Assembly (NCBI GenBank): GCA_006386115.1
Contig: VFIW01000133.1
Location: forward strand, 1-64,000
DNA length: 64,000 nt
Reading direction: 5' to 3'
DNA from: Globisporangium splendens
Taxonomy: Eukaryota > Oomycota > Peronosporomycetes > Pythiales > Pythiaceae
Translations under genes and position numbers: made by a program
Notes under the pieces: model-generated
Told to the model about the DNA's origin: nothing
The model's database searches: none
Seen by the model: only the letters and a program-made list of their open reading frames with translations
In this document: piece after piece, positions 10,600-23,700 of the stretch
How positions within the stretch are numbered: position 1 is the first letter of the stretch
How the letters are laid out: each line of letters opens with the position of its first letter

Positions 10600-11821
10600 G
10601 CCGAGCAATAGATAGTCCAGACACAGGAGCACTTCAAGGACCACTCGACTCGTCTGAAGCTGGCGCGGAAGAAGTGCACACGGGTCAAACTGGCAAAGTT
10701 TGACGCCACCTTTGGCTTCCACACACAGAACGTTATGGGGATGTCGAAGTGCGCGGCGGGTCTGGAGGCTTGGTTTTCCCACTTCCGGTAGCGTCAAGAA
10801 AACGGCGCGCTGGATATCGTTCTCCTCCAGGAGACGCACGTCCTAAGGGAAGAGGTGCCTCGTATGCAGCGTGATTACAGCCGCTCCTGGGGATTTAATG
10901 ATGCGACAGACGGACGAGTTTTCTCACTCTGGAGCCAGGCTCCGGGTCGTAGGGGTGGAGTCGCTATTTTACTCAATCCGTACTCTGCGATTCCAACACT
11001 CGTCCCATTCATGCCTCAGCACTGGACAGCGCATTGGGTGGCAGTCCTCGTTAACATTCACGGAGTTCAAGTGCTAGTGATCAACTGCTACGCGCCGTCT
11101 GACAAACCAGGAAGAGAGGCAGTCTTCTCCTCTTTGCAAGACCTGATCTCCATGCATGCAGGTCCCTTATTGTTTGGGGGGGGGACTTCAATTGCACACT
11201 GCATGGGGTCGTGGAGAGGTCGAGTGGTGCGACAGCTGTGGTGCACGATTCAGCCGGACTGCGAAGTTTACTTGCTAACTGGAATGTGGATGATGTGCTT
11301 GTGGACGAAGTGATGCGCGCAAAGGACGCCAGGGATCTCCCAACTTTTCGAAGGCGACATCACACGTACATCTACACTCTCCCGGGGGTGGGATAGCAAG
11401 CAGTCGCCTCGATAGGTGGTATTGCTCATGAGAACACTCGGATTGGGTGCGTGCCGTCGCGCAAGCTGTGCCTACTCCGTATTCTGATCACAACGGCGTA
11501 ACAATCCGCGTGGCGCCACCAGACCGAGTCATCCAACTCAAGAAACCGAGGAGGGTCTACCCTGTTCCACCATACGCATCAACTCAGGCAGCAGAGGTTG
11601 ATGAACACTTCTTCTCCGAGGCGTCCCAACAGCTCACAGAACTGAAGGCAGTGAACCAGGACGATTACACGCTAGCATGGGCAACTGCGAGCTGGTGGGA
11701 TCAGGCTAAGCTTCAGCTCAAACTCGGCTACATCAACGCAAAAAAGGATGCAAAAGCCAAGATTACGTCAAGCTATCGACAGAGGACCAACCGCATACGC
11801 AGGTGGGGTGAGAGAAGGTAA
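10600..11821 (+). mobile_element. LINE-C 5' fragment (AP endonuclease), right arm copy
   Basis: The plus strand encodes a LINE endonuclease domain: HTQNVMGM near 10720, an in-frame TAG near 10791, DIVLLQETHV near 10820, VINCYAPSDKPGREA near 11080, a GGDFNC-like stretch broken by a run of G (11176-11184), and YSDHNGV near 11485. It ends at 11821 where LINE-A (minus) begins. The RT of what I take to be the same element resumes on the other side of LINE-A at 20788. By comparison with LINE-D, about 175 residues between the two parts are missing, so the LINE-A insertion probably came with a deletion. Confidence 0.75.
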
Positions 11822-11850
11822 TTCTATTTAACTGTCGATCTATATACAGT

Positions 11851-14800
11851 TTAAGATTTCCTGAGTCTCATTAACACTGCTGACAGTGACGTGTTTCTAA
11901 GTCTTGACGGGGTGGCACCGATATCAGTGTCGAGTAGAGCTGCGACTTGGGACATAACAACTTGATCGTTTCCCCGCGATTCGTCGGTGAGTATCTTCGC
12001 ATTATTGGAGTTCATTCCCATGTTGGCGAGAAGATCGGCCATCTTGTTTTGTTCCCGTTTTGTGTGATTCCAGGAGGTCCACGCAAAGTTGGCGATGATT
12101 TGGTTTACCCGAACTGCTAGTGGCTGCAACTTGGTCTGGCGTATTGAGGCGAACCCGTTCTGGGATGCGATAATCATTTGGCTGTCTCCGAAGACTTCCA
12201 TCATGACCTCATAATGCTGTAGGTAGTGTGCACTGTATGCCAGGCCATCTTTCAGCGCGCTGTATTCGCACCAATTGTCCGTGACTTCCGGTCCCATGTA
12301 CGCATAGCCGCATGCTTTGAGTTCCCATGATTGCTGCGTTCATTCAGGAAGATGAGTGCCCATCCGCTGCCTCCTGGATTGATAAGAGACGTAAGACATC
12401 CTCGTTGTTTCCATAGATCTGCTGGTAGTCGATACTGCACATGGCTGTACCACTGGTCAGTTTTCGCGACTTCGTTGAGCTTGTCTATGAGTCCTCCGAG
12501 ACCTTGATACAACTTGCTGTGCAACCTTCGTGTTCGTGCTCGGTCAATTGTCTTCTGGATACTGTTTGGGGGAGTACGTTCGTGCACCAGCCACGGACAG
12601 TGAGTCGTGAGCGGGTGCGGTTTGAATGTCCACCCTACGGTTTTTATTTCTTCTTCGATCATTGCCACGTCTTGTTGACAGATAGCATCCCCACCCAGTC
12701 GGTCGCTGTCCAGAGAACTCCGTTTGCTTGCCGTTGCATCTGAATGTAGTCCGTGTGGCTCCCTCCGATACTGGCACCGCGATGATGGTTCCCATGCCGT
12801 TGCTGATCCACTTGTACTCTCGTTTTGTGTGTTTCCTGCTCCACGGCTCCTGGTGACTGTTCAACTGGTTGCCTGCATCGATTTCTATCTCCGGTGAGCA
12901 TAGAATGATGCTGGTTACGAGTTTTCGCAAGGCGGTCATTCGTTTGAACGTGAGAGTCGCCGTCATGGTTGGTAGCCGCACGGAGAACACTCGCTCTTCT
13001 TCCCGTCTCACGTTGAAGCTGGCCAAATTGCATTCCTTCAGGAAAGGAACCGTTTTGACTGAATACTGCTCGCCTTGACAGTCGATTATCCAGGGGTTGC
13101 CGTTCCACTGAAAGGATGGCCAGAAGGCTCGAGTCTCTTCCGATACTTGATGAATCGTCTGCTCAGGCTTCCTCTCAAAGTACACACCTACACGTCCGTC
13201 TGATCTCCACTCAAGGTCCAGGGTCGGTAGTAAGGATTCCATTTGCTGCTTCAGATCGTCTTTCCACGCGGGATCGCGTCTCTCTGCCACCACCAGGTCT
13301 TCACAGAGATACTCCCACCCGAGTCTGTGAATATTGCTCGTCTGGTACAGCCTTGTCTGTGCGTGCCGGCTTCGCTCCTTGGGTGAAATCGCGCAACATC
13401 CCCGGTTTTGACTTTTGTCCTGATGAACCTGCTCATGCCAAGCCTCTGTATACTTGTCTCGCGCTCGCAGTATCCACCGAGTTGTCCGCCGCATCTCTTG
13501 TCGCTTTACTGCAAGAGGTATTGAATAGAGACCTATGCCCCCTTCCTTGACTGGCAGGTAGAGCAGGGGAGGACTCACCTTGTGCCTCGTGGCGTCTGTG
13601 CCGAGTGTCGATTTCCACAAAAACTGCTTTTGTAGATTTACTAGCTGATCCACGACTTTCGCTGGGGGCTTGATGTAGCCGGCAGTGAACAGAATCGACG
13701 GCAGCAAGACCGAATTCAGTATAAGCACTCTCCCCACCACGCTGTTGGAGACTTTGGCCGCGATGATCAATCTGGTTCGGAGCTTTTGCAGGCGGTCCTC
13801 CCAATTAGCTTGCGTGATGTTCCCGGTACCTATTTGGATGCCAAGGTACCTCACCGTCTCTCCATGCTTCAGAATTGGAATGCCGCATCTTTGTTCCTGG
13901 ACTACTGCTGTGTTGAGACAGATGTAGCTGCTTTTCGTTGGTTGCACGTGCAGACCTGATTGCTGGCCGAACTCGGACAGCAGCTGCATCAGTCGAGGCA
14001 GCTGTTTCCCTTGTTTCAAAAAGACGGCGGAGTCGTCGACGAAGGTCGAAATAAGATGGGGTTCTGCTCCGGATCTGGTCACGCGAATTCCTTCCAGATG
14101 GGGGTCTTGTTGTACTGCTAGTGCGAGAATCTCCGCGGCAACGATAAACAGGAGAGGGGAGAGGGGGCAACCTTGACGAATTCCCGACTTGACCTCCCAT
14201 TCTCTCGACACTTCATCGTTCACCAGGTACTGCGCTGTAGTGTCCGAGTGCATTCGACGTACTAAATCCACAAATTGTCGCCCAAAGCCGAACTTGCTCA
14301 GCACAAGGTACAGAAAATCTCTGTCCAACGTGTCGTAAGCCTTCATGAAGTCAAGCATCGCAATTCCCGGAGCGTCATCCAACCCTTCACCGTTGTTGTG
14401 GTACGCTTTGTCCAATGCAGCTTGCATGATGAGGATCGCGTTCTCCATCAGTCGGTCGCGTACAAAGCCTTGTTGTGCTTCCCCGATGATCCACAGAAGG
14501 ATGTCTTGCAGCCTTGTTGCCAAGACTTTTGCAAACAACTTGTAAGTGGTCGTAAGCAGAGTGATTGGTCTGTAGTCGAGGGGGTTTGGCGAATCTCCTT
14601 TCTTGCGCAACGGTATCACGATTCCTTGACCGAATGATCGTGGCATGGTTGCCCCGCGTTGGATGTTGTTGAATTCCCGCACCAAAACTTCAACCATCAC
14701 GTCCTCGCAATCCTTGTAGAAGTCATTGTTCAGACTATCCACCGCCGCGATCGCCTCTCGTACTTCCTTTTCAGTGATGGGTGCCATCAAATCTTGGTTT

Positions 14801-16237
14801 TGCTCTTCCGTGACTTTTCGAGTTTCCGGAATGTACACCAGTGCATCAAATCGCTGTTCAGCCTTCTGCGGAGGGACCGCAGCATGGCTCTGGCCGGTGA
14901 TTTGGTGCCATTCTGCCCCCATGATGTCCGCTAGACTCGCGTTTGGTGAGTGGTACCTTCCGGGGGTCGGTTCCAATCGCGAAATTGTTTGATCCCGCTG
15001 CCAGTTGGCGATCCTCCGAAAGAAGTGACGAATATCCCCCTGGGTTGCTTGCATATACTTGCCGAATTTGAACTCTGCTGCCTCTCTTGCCGCGTTTGCT
15101 TGTTCTTCGATCAGCTGACGCCTTGTGCGGTTTGCCGGTCGGTGCTGCTGATCCTCCAACTTTTGCCGATATCTTCGTACTTGCCGCTTCTCTGCTCGAC
15201 TTACTCTCAGTATTGCTTTGATGATACGCTGCTCCAGGTTGTTCCAAACGATTGACCCTTCACTCTGCATCAGCTCCAGCTCGTGAGCGATTGCCTTTTG
15301 CACCCCAGTCCGCACCAAGTCAGGACGCGAGGTTCGCATCGGGTACCTGCACTTGTTCACTCTCCTTGGTCTCTGCGGTTGACTCGTCCATTTCATATGC
15401 AGCACCACTGCTTGGTGATCCGAGTAGCGCTTGGGTAGCTCTATGGCCTCCCATTGCACGGCGCTGCCCAGGTTTCCTGCGATATAGAATCGGTCGAGTC
15501 GACTGGCTGAGTTTTTTCTCCAGTATGTGAAATGCTCCGTCGGTTCCCTCTGCACTGGCCACTCCGGATCCTCCACTAGCTCCCGTGCGTCGTAAATGTT
15601 CCACTCCGTCACTAGTCGTCTCAGTTCTGCACTCTCGCACTGCACAGGTAGCCGAACTCCTCTTTGGTACCGGTCCCGTTGCTTGTCGAGCACACAATTG
15701 AAGTCTCCTCCGAGCACTGCTGCTTCTTGATGAGTCCCGAACTCTTCGTTTAGGCGTCGGAAGAAGTGTTCTCGCTCTGCTTTCTTGTTGGGTGCGTACA
15801 CATTAATCCACACCACTCACTTGGACTTGATAGCGACTGTGCGATTTGTCCACTTGGATTCCTCGATCAGTTGTGTTTCGCTAATCGTCTTCGGATTTGT
15901 TAGTATTGCAACTCCGCCGGTCGCGTCTGGATGGATGGACCAAAAGGACGTTGGTTCGTCCAGGTTTGCAACCCCCCATATTCGATTCCAGTAATGTCGG
16001 AGTCTGCATTCTTCGTTGGCTGTGGTGATCCTCGTCTCCTGTAAATAAATGATATCATACTTCTCTGCGGTTAGTGCCCCCTTAAGATCCTCTAACCACT
16101 AACCACTTTGTTCGTTCTTTCTTTTTGAATCCGCACACGTTCTGAGTTAATACCCGTAGCATGTTAGGACATGGTCTTTTTTCCTTCTTTTGGTTTTTGT
16201 AAAATGCATTCTTGAGGGCATGTAGCGCGGCGTACAT
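11851..16237 (-). pseudogene. LINE-A ORF2 (endonuclease, RT, partial RNase H), right copy
   Basis: Homologous to the 1675-residue ORF2 at 49387-54414. A 1090-codon open stretch (12544-15816) covers the end of the endonuclease (WINVYAPN, GGDFNCV, SDHQAVVL) and the whole RT (RQGCPLSPLLF, FVDDS). Defects: TGA at 15817-15819 where the other copy has GGA; a small duplication and frameshift near 16100; loss of about nine residues around the KAGGVDS motif near 14740; frame changes near 12700-12750 and 12330; and the 620-bp deletion removing the zinc knuckle and first RNase H motif. It is dead as a polymerase source unless it is helped in trans. Confidence 0.9.
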
Positions 16238-16286
16238 TTCTGTGCCTGGGCTACTGCCACCTTGGTTACCTGTTGGTGTCGCGTCT

Positions 16287-19200
16287 TTAGTACCTTGAAG
16301 GCTCGACCGAGTCCACTTCCACGGTGACTTGAGCCATGATCACCGAAAGAGCTGACCATTCGCTGAGCTCCTCTCCACTCTTGAAGGCTGCTTTGAGTTC
16401 TCTGGTTTGCTTCAACATCGCACACAAGTCTTCAATCGCCTCGTACAGGTTGTGTGGGTCTTCGGCGTCGCTGGACCTGAACGTCTGCAGCTCCTCCTCA
16501 TACACCACTGTGCAGATGATGTAGCGGCTGAGCTTCTCTAGCTGGGTCGGGTGACAAAGTCGCAGAACTTCGAGCCCACCGTACTTCATTTTTCCAAGCG
16601 TCAACCAGTCTTCCTTGGAGTTGAGTAGTACGGCCCGTTGTTGCTTCGTGGTTGCCGTTGCAATCCTGTCAAACCAACCTGTGATCCATACCCTGGTTTC
16701 TGCCTGATCAGTGCGGTGTACAAGACGTTTGAGTCCTTCCTCAATCACCTGTTCGCGCAGAACTTGCGTCAAGTCCACTAGCGTTGGCCCGCTGAGATGA
16801 TTCAATATGTGATGCGGCCCTGGCGACGTCTTCAACATCGCTAGAATTCGCTCCCACTCATTGAGAGCTGCCTGCGTCCATACATCACGATTGGACGAGA
16901 GCAGAGGAAAGGGGCACTTGGTTTCTTGCTTCCATTGCTCCTGGAACCCTTCCCAATGCTCCTGCAGCGTGCGCTCGAGGTCTCTGCGTTTCTGCATGGA
17001 GTCTCCTTCGATCACCAAACGTCTCGAGAGCGTTTTGGTTTTCTTGAGGGGGACATTGGGGCTGTTCAGGTTTATCGCGACGTCACCATCTATTGCTGTG
17101 AGCATCAGGGGTTCGTCTCTCTCTCGCTTCCTGGGTTGTTGAGGTAACTCGATTGTGGGCGAGTGATATACCACAAGCTGATTCTCCTGCGATGCGAACG
17201 ACAAGCCGTGTTCTCCGCTGAGCTGGTTTGGCTCGAACTTTTCTCGCTCGTCCAGCGATGGAGTCCACACTGACTCTCCCAAACTGGAATTGTCGCTGTC
17301 CTCCATCGAATCGTCTGTTTCTGGTTCGGATTCGAATTGACCAGATCGGTCCGTCTTAAGCTCCGACTTGCTCCTCTCGGATCCTTGGAGATGCTTCGCT
17401 AATGATGAGCTCGTCATATTCGCCAGTGGCGTTGGGTCGTTCAGGGTTCTGAAATGCAGACTGTTGTAGTGTTCGTTTGCAAATTTCATCACGATTGGAA
17501 GCAGACTGCTTGTGGTCTCTGTTTCGGTTCTTTCTTGACGAAGCTCGTCTTCCCATTGCTTCCCTGTGCACACATATTCTTTGGCTGACAAAAACTGGCC
17601 GCCTCCATGGACTCTGGATTGCGGCTTGTAAATTGCAAAGCCCTTACGGTCTCCGTACGTTGTCTCGATCAGCACGAAGATTTTTCTCTGCAAAGCCTTG
17701 GCAGCCATCCGCAAGGACTCCGGACCACCCCACAGGGATCCTGGCAGCGTGGAAGATCGGCTGGAGGAGCTGCTTGCGATATCGCTGAAATAGTCGAGAA
17801 CATCTGCTCTCCTTTCTTTTGGGCTCATTTTCCGATCCCCTCTCCCCAGTGCTTCAAGTATTCCCAAATGAGTTCCTTCAGGAAATTCGAGATCGAAGTT
17901 GAGCCGTGCTGCCGCGTTCATGCTTTGCTTGATTCTGCTCGCCGTGGCCTCGATCAGCTTCTCATTGGCCATGTTGTCATGCGTGATTTGGAGCATCGCT
18001 TCCGCCACTGCATAAAATTTGCAATTTCCGGTAGGTGGTGTTGTTGCTTCTGCAAGTCCGTTGGCGTCCATCACGTCTCGAATCGTGTACTCCCCATCCC
18101 AGTCCATGATGTCGTTACGATTCGGGTTGAGCTCGGTTTGTCTTTCCACGTGCACCTTCATTAACTCGTCCATATCTCGTCGGAAGCGCATCAGCTCTTT
18201 TGCCCACCGGATGTCATCCTTGGAAATTTGTCTTGGTCCATTTTTCTGGCTTGCCTTTGACGCAGGTCTTTTTGCGTTCGCTGCTCCATCGTTTGGTTTC
18301 GCCTTCGCCTGTTCTTTGAGATTGCCGGTTTGTTGTCCTGAAATTCCTGTTTTCACTGTAAACGACACATTTTTTGTTAGATCATTTGGGTTGGAGTTCG
18401 GTTGTGGGCTGGACGTGTTTGTCTCATCAGGCGTCACGGGATTCGTGTTCTCGCTCGGCTCGTTTTCCCCACTGGCGTGAGGATTCTCTGTTGCGGGTTG
18501 AAGTGGCTGTTTCTTTTTGTCAATGCCATCTGAGACAGACTCCTTAATTTCCGCTGCACTGGTGAAAGTGGCTGGCTTTCTCGGGAGTTTACTCACGATC
18601 TCATCGTCTGCGTGAATACAGTTGTTAGTTTTTAGTTCATGTTCCGTTGCCTTACACGCTCGCGCGAAATGTCCCGCTGCCCCGCAGATTAAACAAGGAG
18701 CCATTCGGTACTTGAATGCGTGGTGAAGGATGATCGTTCGCCCTCGCCAAATAATTCGTCTGACATCGATAAGCGCTTTTGGACATGATTCCTCTTCAAA
18801 GAGTACCTGCCACCACTGCGATTGGTTGTATATTGGACCGTATTTATCGAGTGGGTAGGCATAGAATCGCTTGCCTGTCGTGTTGTGGTGACACAAGGTA
18901 AGTTTGAAAGTGAGTGTGTGTTCATGCATGTCGTTTTATGCAGATCGGGTATCCTAGGTTAACTATGTAATACATGCAGTCCCCTGTGGGGTGTTACTGA
19001 CGTAAACTGTTTATGCAGGCCCAGCAAGGCCCGCGATCCAAGCGCAAGGATCGCGGCGGCATGCTGGGCGGAAGTAGGTAAGATCGGCAGCGCGTCGGTT
19101 AGATCTGCTGCGCGGGCGGTTAGCTGGCTACAGGGTGCATGTGTGCACTTTGGCGCGGCATGCGTCATCGCCGTGGTTGAACTATCCCTGCGTGGGATGA

Positions 19201-20599
19201 TTCAACCATGACATGTCGTCTGCTTCAAGTATTCTAAAAACAGGGACATATTCATTGAGCGAGCAGTGTTCAAAAACTGAATTTTGTGCCTGGATCTCGA
19301 TTCTGCATTCTGTAGCCCGTCCGCTCCCAATTGCCTGTTCCACACGCTGTCTGCCTCCGGTCGCTCTCCGGTTGTCTCCGTCGGATGCGCGGATATGAGA
19401 TGCACCAATTGGCGTCGGAAGGGGATCGTCATTCTGTCCCATTTCGCAGCTGTGCTCCTGTCAAAGAAATAGAAGTGGAGAGAGTGAGTGCTGTCGTTAT
19501 ATTCCGCAGCTTTGAGGTCTCTCAGCATCGCCATTGTCTCTTCCATTTTGCCGTCATTGCGGAATCTCGCTGCTTGCAAGATGGCTTCCACGATTCGTCC
19601 GGTCGACTGATGATCTTTGTAGACTTGCGTCGCATCCGATAATTTGCCGACCAGCTCTCCTTCCACCTGAGCCGCGATGGTGTTCTGGAAACGGAAGAGG
19701 GTGTCCCCATCACATACTCGTCGTAGGAATTGAGGCAGGTGTCGAATCAGGAGTTCGCCTTCCACGATCGCTAGCATAATATCCCATTCCATCGTTGTCG
19801 GCTGGCGCAGGGTCAGTGAGTACTCGAACTTTTGCTTGCAGTGTCGGATCATGTTGCGTTGTTCCTCCTCCGAGTATTTGTTCGATTTGAAAATGAAGGG
19901 CTGGGTGCCTTGCTCTTTGACGTTTGTTTGATTGTTGGTGCTCGTTTGCGAACCCCATGGCGAAGCCTTGGTTTCTGCTGCGAGCCTGTTTTGGTCAATT
20001 CTCTTTTGGATAAGCGCTACCACTGTCCACGACGACCGGTGCATATCCTTGCATAGATCTTGGATCGTCCGCTTCCACTCCGGAAAGGATTTTCCCTTTT
20101 CAATTGCCAGTAGACGGAATAGGTCCACCAGCGCGTCCGCTTCTTCTCCGTCGAGTGTTGGGTAATTGTCGTTCGCCTTTTTTGGTTTCTCCAGAATCCG
20201 CATCCCGTTGTAAAGAGCTGTGAACATTAACCGCACTTCGTATTCAATCTCCACTTTGTTGACCGCGTTTGGTGACACAAGCAACTTCGCGGCGAGGGTT
20301 TCGTATCTCTCTGCTGGTGCAGTCTCCGTCGACGCTTCTTTTCGAGAGCCTTCCGCACGTGTTGGCGTCGTGCCTTCCTCAATGGCCCCAGACTTGTCTT
20401 GTCCTCCTGCATTTAATTGGTCCTTATCGTTCGTGCGCACAGGATCTGGGGCTCCCCCTTTCCCGTGCTGTGACGCTCGTACTGCCATCTCTGCATCGCC
20501 TTGCGCCCGCCCACTCCGCAGCGTGATGGCGGTCTTCGTGGAAACTCCGTCCGGAGCTTCCTTCCGCGCAGCCCCCTCCTTTGGTTGCTCCATATTCAT
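16287..20599 (-). pseudogene. LINE-A ORF1 with CCHC knuckle and OTU-like domain, split by an insertion
   Basis: Starting at the ATG at 20599 (MNMEQPKEG), ORF1 is open to 19214 and again from 18881 to 16287. The interruption is a 332-bp insertion with a 6-bp target duplication; removing it restores frame exactly, giving about 1324 residues. Features seen: acidic and Thr-rich N-terminus, a long helical middle, a CLICGAAGHFARAC zinc knuckle near 18690, a P/T/N-rich linker, and an OTU-like cysteine-protease module (TGNCKFYAVAEAM near 18020 and EHYNSLHF near 17470). This copy has the intact N-terminus that is frameshifted in the 45370 copy. ORF1 proteins of LINEs bind RNA; the protease-like domain is an addition. 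Confidence 0.85.
18882..19213. mobile_element. 332-bp non-autonomous insertion in LINE-A ORF1
   Basis: Comparison with 46738-46755 shows 332 extra bases flanked by TGTCGT at 18876-18881 and 19214-19219, a 6-bp target duplication. The insert has no coding frame of note. Near its right end an imperfect hairpin pairs GGTTGAACTATCCC (19176-19189) with GGGATGATTCAACC (19195-19208). No long terminal inverted repeats or poly(A) are seen. It could be a MITE-like or SINE-like element; the class is unresolved. Confidence 0.75.
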
Positions 20600-20787
20600 C
20601 ACGGAGACCTCAGGAGAAAGCTGTCGCTTATCGCTCTTTATAGAGGCTTGTATACTCAGTTCAGTATACTCACCCCTTTCCGATGATCTTTGTAGTGGCC
20701 TGTCGATTGTCGTCGTGGTACTAATACTCTCGATACAAACAGCTGGTACCAAGGCTGTCTGTCCTTTAAAAGGCTAGATCGAAAGTG

Positions 20788-23700
20788 CTCTACTGAACTC
20801 GGATTACAAGATCTTCACCCGAATATTTGCAGTACGAATCCGTCCTCTGCTACCAAGACTAGTGAACGTGATGCAGGCCGGCTTTGTTCCTAGGCACTTG
20901 ATATCCACAGTTACTGACACGCTGCTGGCTGCACAGAAGCGAGCCACCACAAACTCAGCTTTACGCAAAGCCATCGCGCTGCTCCTTGACTTTGCAAAGT
21001 CGCACAACTCGCTTGATCGTACTTTCCTCGCCGAGGCGCTGAGATTCCTTGGTTTCCCTGAGGTCTCCGTCAGGTTGGTGATATCGCTACACGCGAACAC
21101 GCGATCCCATTTCCAAGTCAATGGCTTCCTATCTACCCACATAAAGGTCGCATGTGGTATACGTCAGGGCTGTCCTTTGGCCCCGCACCTCTTCATCCTG
21201 GCACTCGAACTGCTGTACAAGAAAGTGGAGGCGGACCCAGAGCTGAATGGAGTGCAGGTCACCGACCACAGTGAAACAGGAACGGTCAAAGTCTGCGGAT
21301 ATGCTGATGATACAACGATATACGTCCAGACGGCGAACGATATTCCTCGCGTACTTGCCATTTTGGATGAGTTTGGGGCCGCCTCCGGGCTCAAAGTCAA
21401 TGTTCACAAGTCGGTGGCGCTCCCTCTGGCAGCTTAGACTACGATCGAGTTACAGGAAACGTGTGGTATGGCTCCGGTGGAGAAGCATAGCCACTGCAGG
21501 TATCTCGGGATCCAAGTTGGCCAAAGCTCGAACTCCGAGGCGAATTGGGCTAAATGTGAACAGTCTTTGAACGCAAGCCTCCAGCTGGCACGAATGAAGA
21601 CCATGTCAGTATCACAACGTGCCGTGATAGCGAGGGCTGTCGCCATCCCGAAAGCGCTGTACATAGTACGGCATGAGTGGCCGACGCTGACGGTAGTGAC
21701 GCGACTACAGCAGATGATCAAGCGCTTTGTATGGGGCGTCAGAGAAGGCAAGAACGCGCGAGCGTGGCTATCCGATGAACAGGCAGAGCTTCCAACGAAG
21801 AAATGAGGTATTGGCATGCCGAACATGAAACAAGAACTGCGTACCTTAGCACCCAGTACGTTGGCGAGAGGGGCAGCGGATGCAGACGCTTTTGGCAGAG
21901 CACTGGGGGATGTTCTGCTCACGGGCGGTCAAAAAGGCACTGCTGGCGCCCTTCACTACATCACACCTCAGTGAACCTCATCGCGACATGACCAAAACCA
22001 GTACGACGCCACCCTGTGGGAGACAGAAACAAGTATACTGGTGAACGCGCAAACGGCCCCGCTCACCGACTTGGAGAAAGCAGAGGTGTGCCGCGTTTCA
22101 CAGTCGTTCCTGCCGACGCTGCGGACTGCTGCCTGGAGCAGATCCAGCCTCACCGTGAACCTGGAGACCAAACTGGATGAGAAATTACGCAATTACCTGC
22201 TATCGCGGCGCAGATCGAGCGGTCCTTTTTGTGCTGAATGGCTACAATACGCATCAGTCGACACATCCTCATGGCTGCTTGATCGCAGCGGGAAGCCCTA
22301 TCGCCTCGTGACGACATCGGCTCTTGTGAAAGGATGCGAACGACTAGGTGACCTTGTCGACTGGACATGAAGAAGCAAAGGTGTCGTCACTTTCAGGAAA
22401 CTCACCGGCTCAGCATCTCCGCCAGGTCCGGCGAGACGCGCTTTTGAGAGGTTATGCTCGGCTCTCTTGTACAACTACCCGGAACTGCTGTACCGACCGC
22501 ACCACGAGCAGCTGCTGCGATCCACAACTCCAGAGATTCAACAACATCACGAATGGACTCTGGAAACTGACTCGACAATGCTGGTGCACATGGACACACA
22601 CGAAGAGGGCCAGACACAAGATCACCACTATGAGTTCCTGTGATTTGGCAGCCTCCTCGGATTTAGGGAACAAGAAAGTGAGCGTCTACGCGCATTCAAC
22701 ACTCTCGAGATTTGTTCAAATCTGGGGCGGAGAGGCCAGATGGAAACCAAATCGAAAACAGTACCACAAGTACGTGTCGACAAAGCGGCGAGAGTCAGGA
22801 CTCGCGGCCCGAGACCGCGCGCTGTTTGCTCAGGAGGTGGCAGAGTCCGGTGTCAACAGAGGGCTGGGCCAACTGAAGTGGCAAGACGTCCAGAGAATCC
22901 CAGGACTCAACACTTACGCCACGCAAACATTGTTCAGATTGAAGGCAAACAAAATACCTCTGTGGAACAGAAACGACAACAGCACTGGATGCCCACATCC
23001 GTAGTGCTCAAATATTCGGCACGCCACGTCGCAACACATCTTCTGGGACTGCCCCACGGCGCAGGCAGCATGGTCAAGCTTGCTACGGCGCTGCAAAAAA
23101 GTGGGCAACCGAGCAACTGACGATCTCCAGCTATGGCTCTTCAGCTTAGAGCTTCCCGACACTCCAAGTGCCACGTGGCAAGCGATTGAGACGAAAATTA
23201 CGGCCCAGGAGCAGGAGTAGCAGCAGGAGCAGGGGCTCGACCACTGCAAAGACAAGTCATACCCTGTGGCGCATTTACTTTGGAGGCATACAGCGGCTGT
23301 TACCACCCATGGTATCTGGGGAGCCCGACTACGGAGACTTGATGGACGATCCCAGTCGGACCGCGCAGACTCTGTAATACTGATTGTGGCGCTTCACAAT
23401 GGACTGCATAGTCTCCGTCGGTTAATGGAATGCCACAACGACAGCTCCAAGCATTCAGTATACACTCGAGTCCTCAGAGCGTACGTTGACACACTTCTAG
23501 ATCCAGAACTCATCCCCTCGTCACACATCCAACCGAGACGAGTACGGCCAAAGAATTCTTCATCCTGTTCTTCGACGGAGGCTCCAGGGGCAACCCAGGG
23601 TCAAGAGGGTCTGGTGCGGTGATAGTGCGAGTGCAAACAGACAATCATACAGCAGAGATTCTCTGGGTAGCCAGTATGGCGTACAGACATCCCAGCACGA

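Larger units (their letters stand above)
8755..15250. repeat. palindrome 1, right arm
   Basis: This is the inverted partner of 1450-7994, with the same elements in reverse order. Similarity ends inside LINE-A ORF2 near 15250, after which the right-side LINE-A continues into its 5' half while the left side has a different sequence. Confidence 0.95.
11822..20787 (-). mobile_element. LINE-A, right-side copy (nearly complete, with deletion and insertion)
   Basis: A second long copy of the element at 45177-54461, in minus orientation. The 5' end (ACTTTCGATCTAGCC on the minus strand) is at about 20787 and the 3' end (GAATTACCTTCTCTC) at about 11822. It carries the 620-bp deletion shared with the left arm copy, a nonsense codon in the endonuclease (15817-15819), and a 332-bp insertion in ORF1. 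The element sits inside LINE-C. No clear target-site duplication is visible, in keeping with a deletion at the site. Confidence 0.9.

Noticed and set aside
20599..20752. Extended LINE-A ORF1 starting upstream at 20752
   Set aside because: The upstream start would be TTG. The first ATG in frame with the conserved protein is at 20599, and the segment before it is the 5' UTR.
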